A DNA stretch of 64,000 bases, taken from Ensifer sp. USDA 6670. GTDB lineage: Bacteria > Pseudomonadota > Alphaproteobacteria > Rhizobiales > Rhizobiaceae. Made by a program: the position numbers and the translations under genes. Under the pieces are notes generated by a model. The model was given only the letters and a program-made list of their open reading frames with translations, made no database searches and was not told the origin of the DNA. The DNA is taken from assembly GCA_000421085.1 (NCBI GenBank), contig ATWE01000006.1:248001-312000 (forward strand), given 5' to 3'. Within the stretch, counting starts at the first letter, position 1. Each line of letters opens with the position of its first letter. Positions 56,475 through 64,000 of this stretch are shown in pieces.

Positions 56475-57380
56475 CTATTTCTGGCAGTGCGGACAATAAA
56501 AGGTTGAACGTCCTGCCTGTACCATGCGGGCGACCGTACCGTGGCAGCCCGGAGTGCGGCAAGCCTCGCCTTCCCTGTCATAGACGGAGAAGCTGTGCTG
56601 GAAATAGCCGAGACTGCCGTCCGCCTGAATGTGATCCTTGAGCGAGGAGCCGCCGGCGGCGATCGCATCGGCAATCACGGCACGGATCCTTTCCGTCAGC
56701 GCAATCAGCGCCTGTTTCGGGCGGCCCCGCTTGTCGACGAGCGTGCCTGCCGCCCTTTTCGGCGAGAGGCCCGAGCGCCACAGCGCCTCGCAAACATAGA
56801 TATTTCCGAGCCCCGCGATCGTCCTCTGGTCGAGAAGAGCGGCTTTCAGCGGCTGGACCTTGCCGGCGAAGCGGGCGGCGAGATAGGCGGCATCGAGGGC
56901 ATTGCCGGTCGGCTCCTCGCCGAGGCCGCGGAGGAAGACGTGATCGGCGAGCGCGGAGCGCCGTGCCAGATCCATGAAACCGAAGCGACGCGGATCGTTA
57001 TAGATCACCCTTGCCGGCCCGGAGCCGCCATCGAGATGGAAGACGACATGATCGTGCTTCTCGTCCTTGCCGCGCGGGTGATGGAAAGCGCCGGGCGTGC
57101 CCGGATCCGCACCAGCCTCGATCGGGCCCGTCTCGATCCGGAACGAGCCGGACATGCCGAGATGGGCGATGATGACGTCGCCGCCCTCGAGTTCGATCAT
57201 CAGATACTTTGCGCGTCGCGAGAGGGCGATGATACGGCGGCCCGCGACCGCCTCCGCGAAATTCTCGGGGAACGGAAAGCGCAGATCCGGCCGGCGCAAC
57301 TCCGCCCGCACCAGAAGCGCACCCTCCATCGTCGGCGCCAGTCCGCGCTTGACCGTTTCCACCTCGGGCAATTCCGGCAT
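56475..57380 (-). CDS. mutM: Formamidopyrimidine-DNA glycosylase
   Basis: MutM (Fpg) removes 8-oxoguanine and FaPy lesions. The 301-residue protein begins [14 protein letters not shown] with the catalytic Pro2 and Glu3, and the H2TH region is around [15 protein letters not shown]. The C-terminal zinc finger has CRTPGC and CPHC. The length is about 30 residues above E. coli because of an insert around residues 90-110. It is divergent from ubiE. Confidence 0.97.
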   Translation of the reverse strand: MPELPEVETVKRGLAPTMEGALLVRAELRRPDLRFPFPENFAEAVAGRRIIALSRRAKYLMIELEGGDVIIAHLGMSGSFRIETGPIEAGADPGTPGAFHHPRGKDEKHDHVVFHLDGGSGPARVIYNDPRRFGFMDLARRSALADHVFLRGLGEEPTGNALDAAYLAARFAGKVQPLKAALLDQRTIAGLGNIYVCEALWRSGLSPKRAAGTLVDKRGRPKQALIALTERIRAVIADAIAAGGSSLKDHIQADGSLGYFQHSFSVYDREGEACRTPGCHGTVARMVQAGRSTFYCPHCQK

Positions 57381-57561
57381 CGGCCGTGTTCCTTCATCCT
57401 TTATTCATCGCACCCGCCCGCGTGAGCGGCACGCCATTCCCATGACGCCGTCGATAGCCTATATCCCGCTCCATGCGGCAGCCGGTCGCCTCTCGCTCAG
57501 ATAGCGTGGACGGAGCGATTTCGCTATGGTGCCGGCAAAATTCGTTGAAGTGGAGTTTCGT
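57381..57561. promoter_or_regulatory. Divergent promoter region mutM / ubiE
   Basis: These 181 bases must hold promoters in both directions. A GGAG-TTTCGT RBS precedes ubiE at 57551-57561. No boxes were assigned; the ubiE frame is open 12 codons further upstream, to 57526. Confidence 0.35.
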
Positions 57562-58338
57562 ATGGCGGATGAGCGCGTATCGGCGAGGGGCGGAATGGAG
57601 ACCTCATTCGGTTTCCGCGAAGTCGGCGCGGGCGAGAAGCAGCCGCTCGTCAACGACGTCTTCCACAAGGTCGCCAAACGCTACGACATCATGAACGACG
57701 TGATGTCGGCCGGGCTGCACCGTGTCTGGAAGGACGCGATGATCGCGGCGCTCAACCCGCCGAGCCGCGAGGACTATCGGGTTCTCGATGTCGCCGGCGG
57801 CACCGGTGACATCGCCTTCCGCATCGTCGAGCGCTCCGGGCGCAAGGCTCATGCGACCGTGCTCGACATCAACGGCTCGATGCTCTCGGTCGGCGCCGAG
57901 CGCGCCCGCAAGAAGGGGATCGACGCCAATCTCGATTTCGTCGAGGCCAACGCCGAAGACCTGCCCTTTGCGGCGAATTCCTTCGACGCCTACACGATCG
58001 CCTTCGGCATCCGCAACGTGCCTCGCATCGAGGTCGCGCTCAAGGAGGCCCATCGCGTGCTGAAGCGCGGCGGCCGGCTGCTCGTGCTCGAATTCTCCGA
58101 AGTGGAGATGCCGCTGCTCGACCGCTTCTACGACGCCTGGTCCTTCAATGCGATTCCGAAATTCGGAAAGCTCATCACCGGCGACGATGCGCCCTACCAG
58201 TATCTGGTGGAATCGATCCGCAAGTTTCCGAACCAGCGTGATTTCGCTGCCATGATCCGCGATGCCGGCTTCGCCCGCGTCTCCTTCACCAATTATACCG
58301 GCGGCATCGCAGCGCTGCATTCCGGCTGGAAAATCTGA
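57562..58338 (+). CDS. ubiE: Demethylmenaquinone/ubiquinone C-methyltransferase
   Basis: UbiE performs the C-methylation step of ubiquinone synthesis with SAM. The 258-residue protein has the signature [21 protein letters not shown] motif [14 protein letters not shown] and the C-terminal [18 protein letters not shown] 57562 with GGAG is preferred over the in-frame start at 57526. It is followed by ubiB after 4 bases, so they are co-translated. Confidence 0.97.
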   Translation: MADERVSARGGMETSFGFREVGAGEKQPLVNDVFHKVAKRYDIMNDVMSAGLHRVWKDAMIAALNPPSREDYRVLDVAGGTGDIAFRIVERSGRKAHATVLDINGSMLSVGAERARKKGIDANLDFVEANAEDLPFAANSFDAYTIAFGIRNVPRIEVALKEAHRVLKRGGRLLVLEFSEVEMPLLDRFYDAWSFNAIPKFGKLITGDDAPYQYLVESIRKFPNQRDFAAMIRDAGFARVSFTNYTGGIAALHSGWKI

Positions 58339-58342
58339 GCGC

Positions 58343-59917
58343 ATGAGCACTCCCGGAGCATATTTCCGTCTCATACGGATCGGCTGGGTCCTTGCGCGCG
58401 AGAATGCGTTCGCGGCGGTCCCATCCGAACACCTGCCCCCGCTCGCACGCTTCGTGCAGAAGCTCGCCGGCCTGCTCGCCAGCCGCGAGGCCCGGCTCGG
58501 TGCGCGCACCGGCCGCCTCGCCCGGGCGGTAGAGCGACTCGGCCCTTCCTACGTCAAGATCGGCCAGTTTCTGGCGACGCGCCCGGACGTGGTCGGCGCC
58601 GAGCTTGCCGCCGACCTCTCGCTGCTCCAGGACCGTATGGCCACCTTTCCTGAGAGCGCGTCCAGGGCCGCGATAGAGGCATCTCTCGGGCGCCCCGTCG
58701 GTGAGCTCTTCCTCGAATTCTCCGAACCGATCGCAGCCGCATCGATCGCCCAGGTCCATCCCGCCGTGGTCATGCGCGAGGGCACACGCGAAAGGGTGGC
58801 CGTCAAGGTCATCCGCCCGGGCGTGCGCCAGCGCTTCGTAGCCGACATCGAGGCCATGTATCTGGTCTCGCGCATGCAGGAGCGGTTCCTGCCTTATACG
58901 CGGCGCCTGAAGCCGGTCGAGGTGACGAAGACGCTGGAGCAGACGACCAAGGTCGAAATGGATCTGAGGCTCGAGGCCGCAGCGCTTTCCGAACTTGGCG
59001 AGAACACCAGGGAGGATTCCGGGTTTCGCGTGCCCAACGTCGATTGGGAGCGAACCGGCCGCGACGTCGTGACGATGGAATGGATCGACGGCGTCAAGAT
59101 GTCGGACATCGAAGGGCTGAAACGGGCCGGCCATGACCTGAACCGCCTGGCCGAAACGCTGATCCAGTCCTTTCTGCGCCACACGCTCCGGGACGGCTTC
59201 TTCCACGCCGACATGCACCAGGGCAACCTGTTCGTCGACGATGCGGGGCATATCGTCGCCGTCGACATGGGCATCGTCGGCCGCCTCGGCCGTAAGGAAC
59301 GACGCTTCCTGGCCGAGATCCTCTACGGCTTCATCATGCGCGACTATCAGCGCGTCGCGGACGTGCATTTCGAGGCCGGTTACGTTCCTTCGCATCACGA
59401 CGCCGCAAGCTTTGCCCAGGCGATCCGCGCCATCGGCGAGCCGATCCACGGCCAGCCGGCCGAGACGATCTCGATGGCGAAGCTGCTGACGCTGCTGTTC
59501 GAGGTCACCGAACTTTTCGACATGCAGACGCGTCCCGAACTGGTGATGCTGCAGAAGACGATGGTCGTCGTCGAGGGCGTCGCCCGGACGCTCAACCCGC
59601 GCTTCAACATGTGGAAGGCGTCCGAACCGGTGGTCGGCAAGTGGATAAGGGACAATCTCGGGCCGAAACGCATCGTCGCCGATCTGCGCGACGGCATTCA
59701 TGCGGCGCTCCGGGTTGCCGAAGCGATGCCCGAGATTGCGGCGCGGACGGAACGCTTCTCCGGGGAAATCATGGCGATGAGCGAGAACGGCCTGCGCTTC
59801 GATCCGGAGACCGCGGAAGCGATCGGCAGGGCCGAGGCGCGCCATACGCGCTCGGGTCGTGTCGCGCTATGGATTATCGCGGCCACGCTCATCTACATCG
59901 CCTGGCAGCTTGCGTGA
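58343..59917 (+). CDS. ubiB: Ubiquinone biosynthesis atypical kinase/ATPase UbiB
   Basis: UbiB (Coq8/ADCK family) is an ATPase needed for ubiquinone synthesis at the membrane. The 524-residue protein has the family's KxGQ motif (YVKIGQFL), an Ala-rich loop (AAASIAQV) in place of the kinase P-loop, and the ADMHQGNLFVDD motif (catalytic HxGN type). Two C-terminal membrane segments lie near residues 500-524. ATG 58343 starts 5 bases after ubiE; the frame is open upstream inside ubiE but that is not used. Confidence 0.95.
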   Translation: MSTPGAYFRLIRIGWVLARENAFAAVPSEHLPPLARFVQKLAGLLASREARLGARTGRLARAVERLGPSYVKIGQFLATRPDVVGAELAADLSLLQDRMATFPESASRAAIEASLGRPVGELFLEFSEPIAAASIAQVHPAVVMREGTRERVAVKVIRPGVRQRFVADIEAMYLVSRMQERFLPYTRRLKPVEVTKTLEQTTKVEMDLRLEAAALSELGENTREDSGFRVPNVDWERTGRDVVTMEWIDGVKMSDIEGLKRAGHDLNRLAETLIQSFLRHTLRDGFFHADMHQGNLFVDDAGHIVAVDMGIVGRLGRKERRFLAEILYGFIMRDYQRVADVHFEAGYVPSHHDAASFAQAIRAIGEPIHGQPAETISMAKLLTLLFEVTELFDMQTRPELVMLQKTMVVVEGVARTLNPRFNMWKASEPVVGKWIRDNLGPKRIVADLRDGIHAALRVAEAMPEIAARTERFSGEIMAMSENGLRFDPETAEAIGRAEARHTRSGRVALWIIAATLIYIAWQLA

Positions 59918-60004
59918 GCAGAGCGGCGGGCTTCCTTGCCAGACTGCCGGGGAGACGTGACCGGCAGCCAATAGGCGCCATCGATCAAAGCAGGAGAACG
60001 GAAT

Positions 60005-60784
60005 ATGGATCTCGGCATTAGCGGCAAAAAGGCGCTCGTTCTCGGTGGCAGCAAGGGGCTCGGGCGCGGTATCGCCGAAGCGCTCGCAGGGGAAGGCGTT
60101 GCGGTCGCGCTGACCGGCCGGAACGAAGAAACCGCAGCCAAGGCCGCAGCGGAAATCGGCCCGAATGCTGCCGGTTTTTCGCTCGACCTGGCAAAGCCTG
60201 AAACCGTCGACCCCTTCCTCGATCGGCTCTCCTCTGCATTCGGACAGATCGATATTCTGGTGCTGAACGGTGGCGGCCCGCCGCCGACGAATGCTGCCGA
60301 CATCGATCCCGGTTTCTGGCGGACTCAATTCGAGGCGATGGTGCTTTCCGGCATGCGCATTGCCCACCGCCTGCTGCCGTCCATGCGGGAGCGCCGCTTC
60401 GGCCGCATCGTCGCCGTCGCCTCCACCAGCATCCGCGAGCCGATACCCGGCCTGACGGCGTCCAATGCGCTGCGCAGCGCGCTTGCCGGCTGGATGAAGA
60501 CGCTCGCCAGCGAGGTGGCAGCCGACGGCGTGACCGTCAACATGCTCCTGCCCGGCAGGCTTGCGACGGACCGGACGCTTGGCTTCGACCGCATGGATGC
60601 AGAGGCCGAAGGCATCAGCGTCGAAACCGTTGCAGCGCGCAGCCAGTCGGAAATTCCGGTCGGGCGCTACGGGACGCCGGCCGAGTTCGGCGCTGCCGCA
60701 GCCTTTCTCGCAAGCCGGCAGGCCGCCTACATCACCGGGATTGCGCTGCCCGTCGACGGCGGGCTCAGCCGTTCGATGCTCTGA
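60005..60784 (+). CDS. Atypical short-chain dehydrogenase/reductase lacking the catalytic Tyr and Lys
   Basis: This 259-residue Rossmann-fold protein has the N-terminal GGSKGLGRGIAEAL nucleotide-binding loop and the C-terminal DGGLSRSML typical of the FabG-like group. In the catalytic segment STSIREPIPGLTASNALRSA the expected Tyr and Lys of Y-x3-K are Ser or Asn and Arg. The NNAG motif is LNGGGPPP. It matches the divergent BKR-like subgroup whose members lack a perfect tetrad. Catalysis may be altered or lost. The AGGAG RBS is clear, and the next gene starts 3 bases after the stop. Confidence 0.88.
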   Translation: MDLGISGKKALVLGGSKGLGRGIAEALAGEGVAVALTGRNEETAAKAAAEIGPNAAGFSLDLAKPETVDPFLDRLSSAFGQIDILVLNGGGPPPTNAADIDPGFWRTQFEAMVLSGMRIAHRLLPSMRERRFGRIVAVASTSIREPIPGLTASNALRSALAGWMKTLASEVAADGVTVNMLLPGRLATDRTLGFDRMDAEAEGISVETVAARSQSEIPVGRYGTPAEFGAAAAFLASRQAAYITGIALPVDGGLSRSML

Positions 60785-60786
60785 CC

Positions 60787-61482
60787 ATGTTCATCCCGCT
60801 TCAGAGATCGGCGGCACGAAGCCTGCGGCGCTGCGCCGTCACAGCTCTCGTCATTCTTTTCGGTCTAACAGGGATCTCGAGGGCCGCCATGCTGGATAAA
60901 GAACTCCTCACGGCCGCCCGGCTGGGCAATGCCGCCGAAGTCAGCGCTCTCGTAGACCGGGGCGCACAAGTGGATGCGCGCGACGAAACAGGCGCGACCG
61001 CCCTGCTCATCGCCACTCATGAGAACAATATCGAGGCCGCAAGGGTCCTCATCGCGGCCGGCGCCGACGTCAACGCCAAGGACCGCATCGAGGACAGCCC
61101 CTATCTCTATGCCGGCGCGCGCGGCCATCTCGAAATACTGAAGATGACTCTCGCGCATGGCGCCGATCTCAAGAGCACCAACCGCTACGGCGGCACCGCC
61201 CTCATTCCCGCCGCCGAGCGCGGCCATGTCGAAACCGTGAAGACGCTGATCGATGCCGGCGTTGCCGTCGATCATGTCAACCGCCTCGGCTGGACCGCAC
61301 TCCTCGAGGCGATCATCCTCGGCAACGGAGGCGACAGCCATACGGAGATCGTCAGGCTGCTGATCGAGGCCGGTGCGGATATCGGTCTGGCAGACGGCGA
61401 CGGCGTTACGCCCCTCGCCCATGCAAGAAGGCGAGGGTTCCGGCAGATCGAGCGGCTCCTCGTCGCCGCCGGCGCCCGATAA
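60787..61482 (+). CDS. Exported ankyrin-repeat protein
   Basis: This 231-residue protein starts with a signal peptide (residues about 1-34, hydrophobic core VTALVILFGLTGI, likely cleavage after SRA). About five ankyrin repeats follow, for example DETGATALLIATHENNIEAARVLIAAGADVNAKD. It should act in the periplasm as a protein-binding scaffold. Its ATG is 2 bases after the SDR stop, so the pair is co-translated, although the SDR is predicted to be cytoplasmic. It ends 4 bases from the convergent flavoprotein gene. Confidence 0.9.
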   Translation: MFIPLQRSAARSLRRCAVTALVILFGLTGISRAAMLDKELLTAARLGNAAEVSALVDRGAQVDARDETGATALLIATHENNIEAARVLIAAGADVNAKDRIEDSPYLYAGARGHLEILKMTLAHGADLKSTNRYGGTALIPAAERGHVETVKTLIDAGVAVDHVNRLGWTALLEAIILGNGGDSHTEIVRLLIEAGADIGLADGDGVTPLAHARRRGFRQIERLLVAAGAR

Positions 61483-61486
61483 GGTG

Positions 61487-62392
61487 TCAATGCACGTCGA
61501 AAATCAGTGACTTATGCGCGGCCACGGCTGCGGTGACGCCATCGCCGACCGCATGCGAGACCGAGCCCGCGCCCCGCGCGGCATCGCCGCAGGCATAGAT
61601 GCCCTCGACGCTCGTCTCCTTTGCCTCGTTCGTCCGGATATAGGGTCCGAGCGGCCCGTCCTCGAATTCGCAGCCGAGCGCTGCAGGCAGATCGCTCGCC
61701 ATGCGGGTGCGCGACGCGACGAACAGGCCTTCGAGAGAAACGGTCCGGCCGCCATCCAGAACCACGCTCGCCTTCGCTCCGTCAACAGCGACGACCCTCT
61801 CCCTTTCGATCTCCACACCGCGCGCTTCCAGCATGGCGGCCTGATCGGCATCGGGCTCGAACGCTTCATTGGCGAACAGGGTGGTCGGTCCCCAGTCAGG
61901 CAGCATCATGGCCTGATGAAAACTGTGCTCACCGGTTGCGAGAACGCCGATGCGGCCCTGCCCGAGCTCATAGCCATGGCAATAGGGGCAGTGAAAGACG
62001 GCGCGGCCCCAGCGTTCCTGAAGCCCCGGTATCGACGGCAATTCATCGACCACGCCCGTTGCCAGGATCAGCCGCCGGGCCGCGATCTTTTCGCCCTGCA
62101 GCGAGACGACCAGATTGGCGCCGTCGCGGCCCGCCGTATCGGCCTTTCCTTCGACGAAACGCACATTGGGATAGGCCAGCAACTGTTCCCGGCCGTGCGC
62201 CGCGATCGCCGCCGGCGCCTCGCCGTCCCGGCTGAGGAACCCATGCGACGTTTCGGCAAAGCGGTTCCTGCGCGCGCCCGCATCGACGACGACCACGGAG
62301 CGTCTGGCTCTGGCCAATTGCAGTGCCGCCGACAGCCCCGCATAGCTTCCCCCCACGATCGCTACATCTACCGGCATCACATCAACCGCCAT
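61487..62392 (-). CDS. Thioredoxin-reductase-like FAD/NAD(P) oxidoreductase
   Basis: This 301-residue protein has an FAD site (VAIVGGSYAGLSAA) and a second Rossmann region around GRIGVLATGEHSF. The redox-active CPYC lies at residues 135-138 (HCPYCHGYE), in the position of the thioredoxin-reductase CATC. The FAD-binding GIYACGDAA closes the fold. It is TrxB-like but not the housekeeping TrxB. Electron partner unknown. It overlaps the Rrf2-regulator gene by 11 bases, forming a regulator-enzyme operon. Confidence 0.9.
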   Translation of the reverse strand: MAVDVMPVDVAIVGGSYAGLSAALQLARARRSVVVVDAGARRNRFAETSHGFLSRDGEAPAAIAAHGREQLLAYPNVRFVEGKADTAGRDGANLVVSLQGEKIAARRLILATGVVDELPSIPGLQERWGRAVFHCPYCHGYELGQGRIGVLATGEHSFHQAMMLPDWGPTTLFANEAFEPDADQAAMLEARGVEIERERVVAVDGAKASVVLDGGRTVSLEGLFVASRTRMASDLPAALGCEFEDGPLGPYIRTNEAKETSVEGIYACGDAARGAGSVSHAVGDGVTAAVAAHKSLIFDVH

Positions 62393-62840
62393 GGTTCTGC
62401 TCCTTCATCTGCTGGCGACGGATCGCCATTCGTCGCTGGAAATCGTTTGAAAGATCCGCCAGGCTTATTCGTTCCAATCGCTGCATGAGAAGCGCCTCGG
62501 CATCCCGGAGCGCCCCGTCCATCGCGGCATTGACCGCCTGCTCCACCACACAGCCGGGAGCCTCGGTTCGGTTGCCGATCGCAAATACGGGCGGTTCACC
62601 GAGCGCGGCATGCACGTCCGAAAGGCTGATGGTTGCGAGATCGCGCACGAGCGACCAGCCTCCGCCATGCCCCTTTTCGGAACGGACGAGACCCGCTTCC
62701 CTTAAACCCGCCATGGTGCGTCGGACCACGACGGGATTGGTGGAGAGGCAGGCTGCCAACTCCTCCGAAGTGATGGTTTCACGCTCCGCCATGTGGAGGA
62801 GCGCATGCAGGGTAATGGAAAGTCGGCTATCGCGTTTCAT
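62382..62840 (-). CDS. Rrf2 family transcriptional regulator
   Basis: This 152-residue winged-helix protein has the Rrf2 N-terminal HTH (residues about 1-55, with ETITSEELAACLSTNPVVVRR and the wing KGHGGGWSL). Cys residues are only at 31 and 97, so the three-Cys Fe-S site of IscR or NsrR is absent; it is closer to the YwnA/SaiR type. ATG 62840 is preferred; a second ATG three codons earlier exists. The start codon lies inside an inverted repeat, which suggests autoregulation. It probably regulates the adjacent flavoprotein in response to thiol or redox stress. Confidence 0.88.
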   Translation of the reverse strand: MKRDSRLSITLHALLHMAERETITSEELAACLSTNPVVVRRTMAGLREAGLVRSEKGHGGGWSLVRDLATISLSDVHAALGEPPVFAIGNRTEAPGCVVEQAVNAAMDGALRDAEALLMQRLERISLADLSNDFQRRMAIRRQQMKEQNHGG

Positions 62841-62860
62841 GTAACTCAATGTGTTACGTG
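62838..62860 (-). promoter_or_regulatory. Inverted repeat over the Rrf2-gene start (operator candidate)
   Basis: CATGTAAC 62838-62845 and GTTACGTG 62853-62860 are inverse arms (7 of 8 matching) around 7 bases. The left arm includes the start codon. A regulator bound here would block translation initiation or transcription of the regulator-flavoprotein pair. Confidence 0.45.
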
Positions 62861-62981
62861 ATACTCAGGAAGTCAAGCTTCGAATCGGGTCCGTGCTCGA
62901 AATCAGGCGCGCAATTGCGTGCGGCAAGGCGGTCGAGTAGGGTCGCCGGAAACGGACGGGAGCGGCTGAGGCCGAAGCGGA

Positions 62982-64000
62982 ATGACACTGTCGGGCAAGC
63001 GCATTCTTCTCATCATCGCCGGCGGCATCGCGGCCTATAAAAGCCTCGATCTGATCCGCCGCCTGCGCGAGCGCGGCGCCGACGTGCGCCCGGTGATGAC
63101 GGCGGCGGCGCAGCGTTTCGTGACGCCGCTGACGGTCGGCGCGCTTTCGGCATCTCACGTTTTCACGGAGCTTTTCTCGCGCGAGGACGAGCAGGATGTC
63201 GGCCACATCCGGCTGGCGCGGCATTGCGATCTCGTGGTCGTGGCGCCGGCAACGGCCGACCTGATGGCAAAGATGGCGCACGGTCACGCCGACGACCTCG
63301 CCTCGACGGTGCTCCTGGCGACGGACCGGCCGGTGCTGCTCGCGCCGGCGATGAACCCGAGGATGTGGTCGCACCCGGCCACGCGCCGCAACCGCTCGAC
63401 GCTCGCCGGCGACGGCGTCCGCTTCGTCGGGCCTGCCACCGGCGAAATGGCCGAGAGCGGCGAGGCAGGGGAAGGCCGCATGGCCGAACCTCTGGAGATC
63501 GTCGCGGCGGTCGAGGAATTGTTCAGCGAAGCAAGGCCGCTCGCCGGGCGCAAGGCCATCGTCACATCCGGACCGACGCACGAGCCGATCGATCCGGTCC
63601 GCTACATCGCCAACCGTTCGTCCGGCAAGCAGGGTCACGCGATCGCCGCAGCACTGGCGCGGCTCGGCGCCGAGGTCACGCTCGTTTCCGGGCCGGTGAC
63701 GATCGCGGACCCCGCCGGCGTCCGCGTCGTCCGGGTCGAGCGCGCCGAGGAGATGCGCGATGCCGTACTGGCCGCGCTGCCGGCCGATGTGGCCGTCATG
63801 GTGGCAGCCGTTGCCGACTGGCGCGTCGCATCGGCCGCCGGCAACAAGATCAAGAAGCGGCCGGGAGAGGCCCCTCCTCCGCTGCAGCTTGCCGAGAATC
63901 CCGATATCCTGAAGACCGTCGGCCACCACGGATCGCGGCCGAGGCTCGTGATCGGCTTTGCCGCCGAGACCGAGAACGTCTCCGAGAACGGCCGCGCCAA
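62982..64000 (+). CDS. coaBC: Phosphopantothenoylcysteine decarboxylase / phosphopantothenate-cysteine ligase (5' part)
   Basis: The frame from ATG 62982 stays open to the window edge; 339 codons are visible and the 3' end is missing. CoaBC makes 4'-phosphopantetheine from phosphopantothenate and cysteine in CoA synthesis. The N-terminal CoaC domain begins LSGKRILLIIAGGIAAYKSL, with the catalytic His in RLARHCDLVVVAPAT and the PAMNPRMW motif. The CoaB domain starts near residue 185 with VTSGPTHEPIDPVRYI. It is usually about 400 residues, so roughly 60 remain outside. The RBS is weak. Confidence 0.95.
   Translation, partial: MTLSGKRILLIIAGGIAAYKSLDLIRRLRERGADVRPVMTAAAQRFVTPLTVGALSASHVFTELFSREDEQDVGHIRLARHCDLVVVAPATADLMAKMAHGHADDLASTVLLATDRPVLLAPAMNPRMWSHPATRRNRSTLAGDGVRFVGPATGEMAESGEAGEGRMAEPLEIVAAVEELFSEARPLAGRKAIVTSGPTHEPIDPVRYIANRSSGKQGHAIAAALARLGAEVTLVSGPVTIADPAGVRVVRVERAEEMRDAVLAALPADVAVMVAAVADWRVASAAGNKIKKRPGEAPPPLQLAENPDILKTVGHHGSRPRLVIGFAAETENVSENGRA

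Noticed and set aside
1-64000. Mobile element, phage, defence island, CRISPR array, toxin-antitoxin pair, tRNA or rRNA gene
   Set aside because: None was found by reading both strands. Gene order is conserved housekeeping, with no integrase, transposase, repeat-spacer array or attachment site.

Overview
The window is GC-rich chromosomal DNA from an alphaproteobacterium of the Rhizobiales. It is very probably Sinorhizobium (Ensifer), close to S. meliloti or S. medicae. Support comes from recognisable neighbour sets: the acid-tolerance pair phrR and actA (lnt) beside metK, glnD-mutS next to a malic enzyme fused to a phosphotransacetylase-like domain (tme), the ornithine-lipid acyltransferase olsB, and mosaic palindromic repeats of the RIME type. 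Species cannot be fixed from the sequence alone. The region is dense housekeeping sequence. I see no prophage, integron, CRISPR array, insertion sequence, rRNA or tRNA gene.

Layout. 1-5.4 kb: the end of a ribokinase, a chemoreceptor, a nucleoside hydrolase, and a small heat-shock gene with a DUF1150 partner. 5.4-19.3 kb (all minus strand): trmB, metK, phrR, lnt, a CorC-like CBS protein, ybeY, phoH, miaB, plsC, rimI, tsaB, an Nfu scaffold, a universal stress protein and trpS. 19.4-29.5 kb: a VOC protein, murJ and glnD joined by 4-base overlaps, then mutS, with divergent tme. 29.7-38.2 kb: olsB, a hybrid histidine kinase, an overlapping lspA/methyltransferase chain, a CoxG-like protein, a LapA-like membrane protein, ihfB and sppA. 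38.5-43.8 kb (plus strand): lptC-lptA-lptB-rpoN-hpf-ptsN, the classic LPS-transport/sigma-54/nitrogen-PTS cluster. 44.2-49.5 kb: grpE and hrcA divergent from rph, a VOC protein, rdgB and hemW, with mosaic repeats in between. 49.5-52.6 kb: an ECF42-type sigma factor operon with a DGPF/YCII partner, an AHSA1 protein and an NTF2-VOC fusion. 52.7-57.4 kb: dnaA, a 0.9-kb control region, rpsT, an enoyl-CoA hydratase and mutM. 57.5-64 kb: ubiE-ubiB, an atypical SDR plus an exported ankyrin protein, a thioredoxin-reductase-like flavoprotein with its Rrf2 regulator, and the start of coaBC, which runs off the right edge.

Functions cluster as translation and RNA maintenance (trmB, miaB, ybeY, tsaB, rimI, trpS, rph, hpf), envelope building (lnt, lspA, murJ, plsC, olsB, lptABC, sppA), nitrogen and stress control (glnD, rpoN, ptsN, hrcA, grpE, phrR) and replication or repair (dnaA, mutS, mutM, ihfB).

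The most interesting material is non-coding. A helically phased cluster of GANTC (CcrM) sites lies upstream of dnaA. A heat-shock promoter plus ROSE-like RNA thermometer precedes the small heat-shock gene. Near-perfect operators precede metK and phrR. One mosaic repeat family can be dissected from three copies in the window, and family members supply the stop codons of three genes. The last ~75 codons of lnt have foreign-looking base and codon use.
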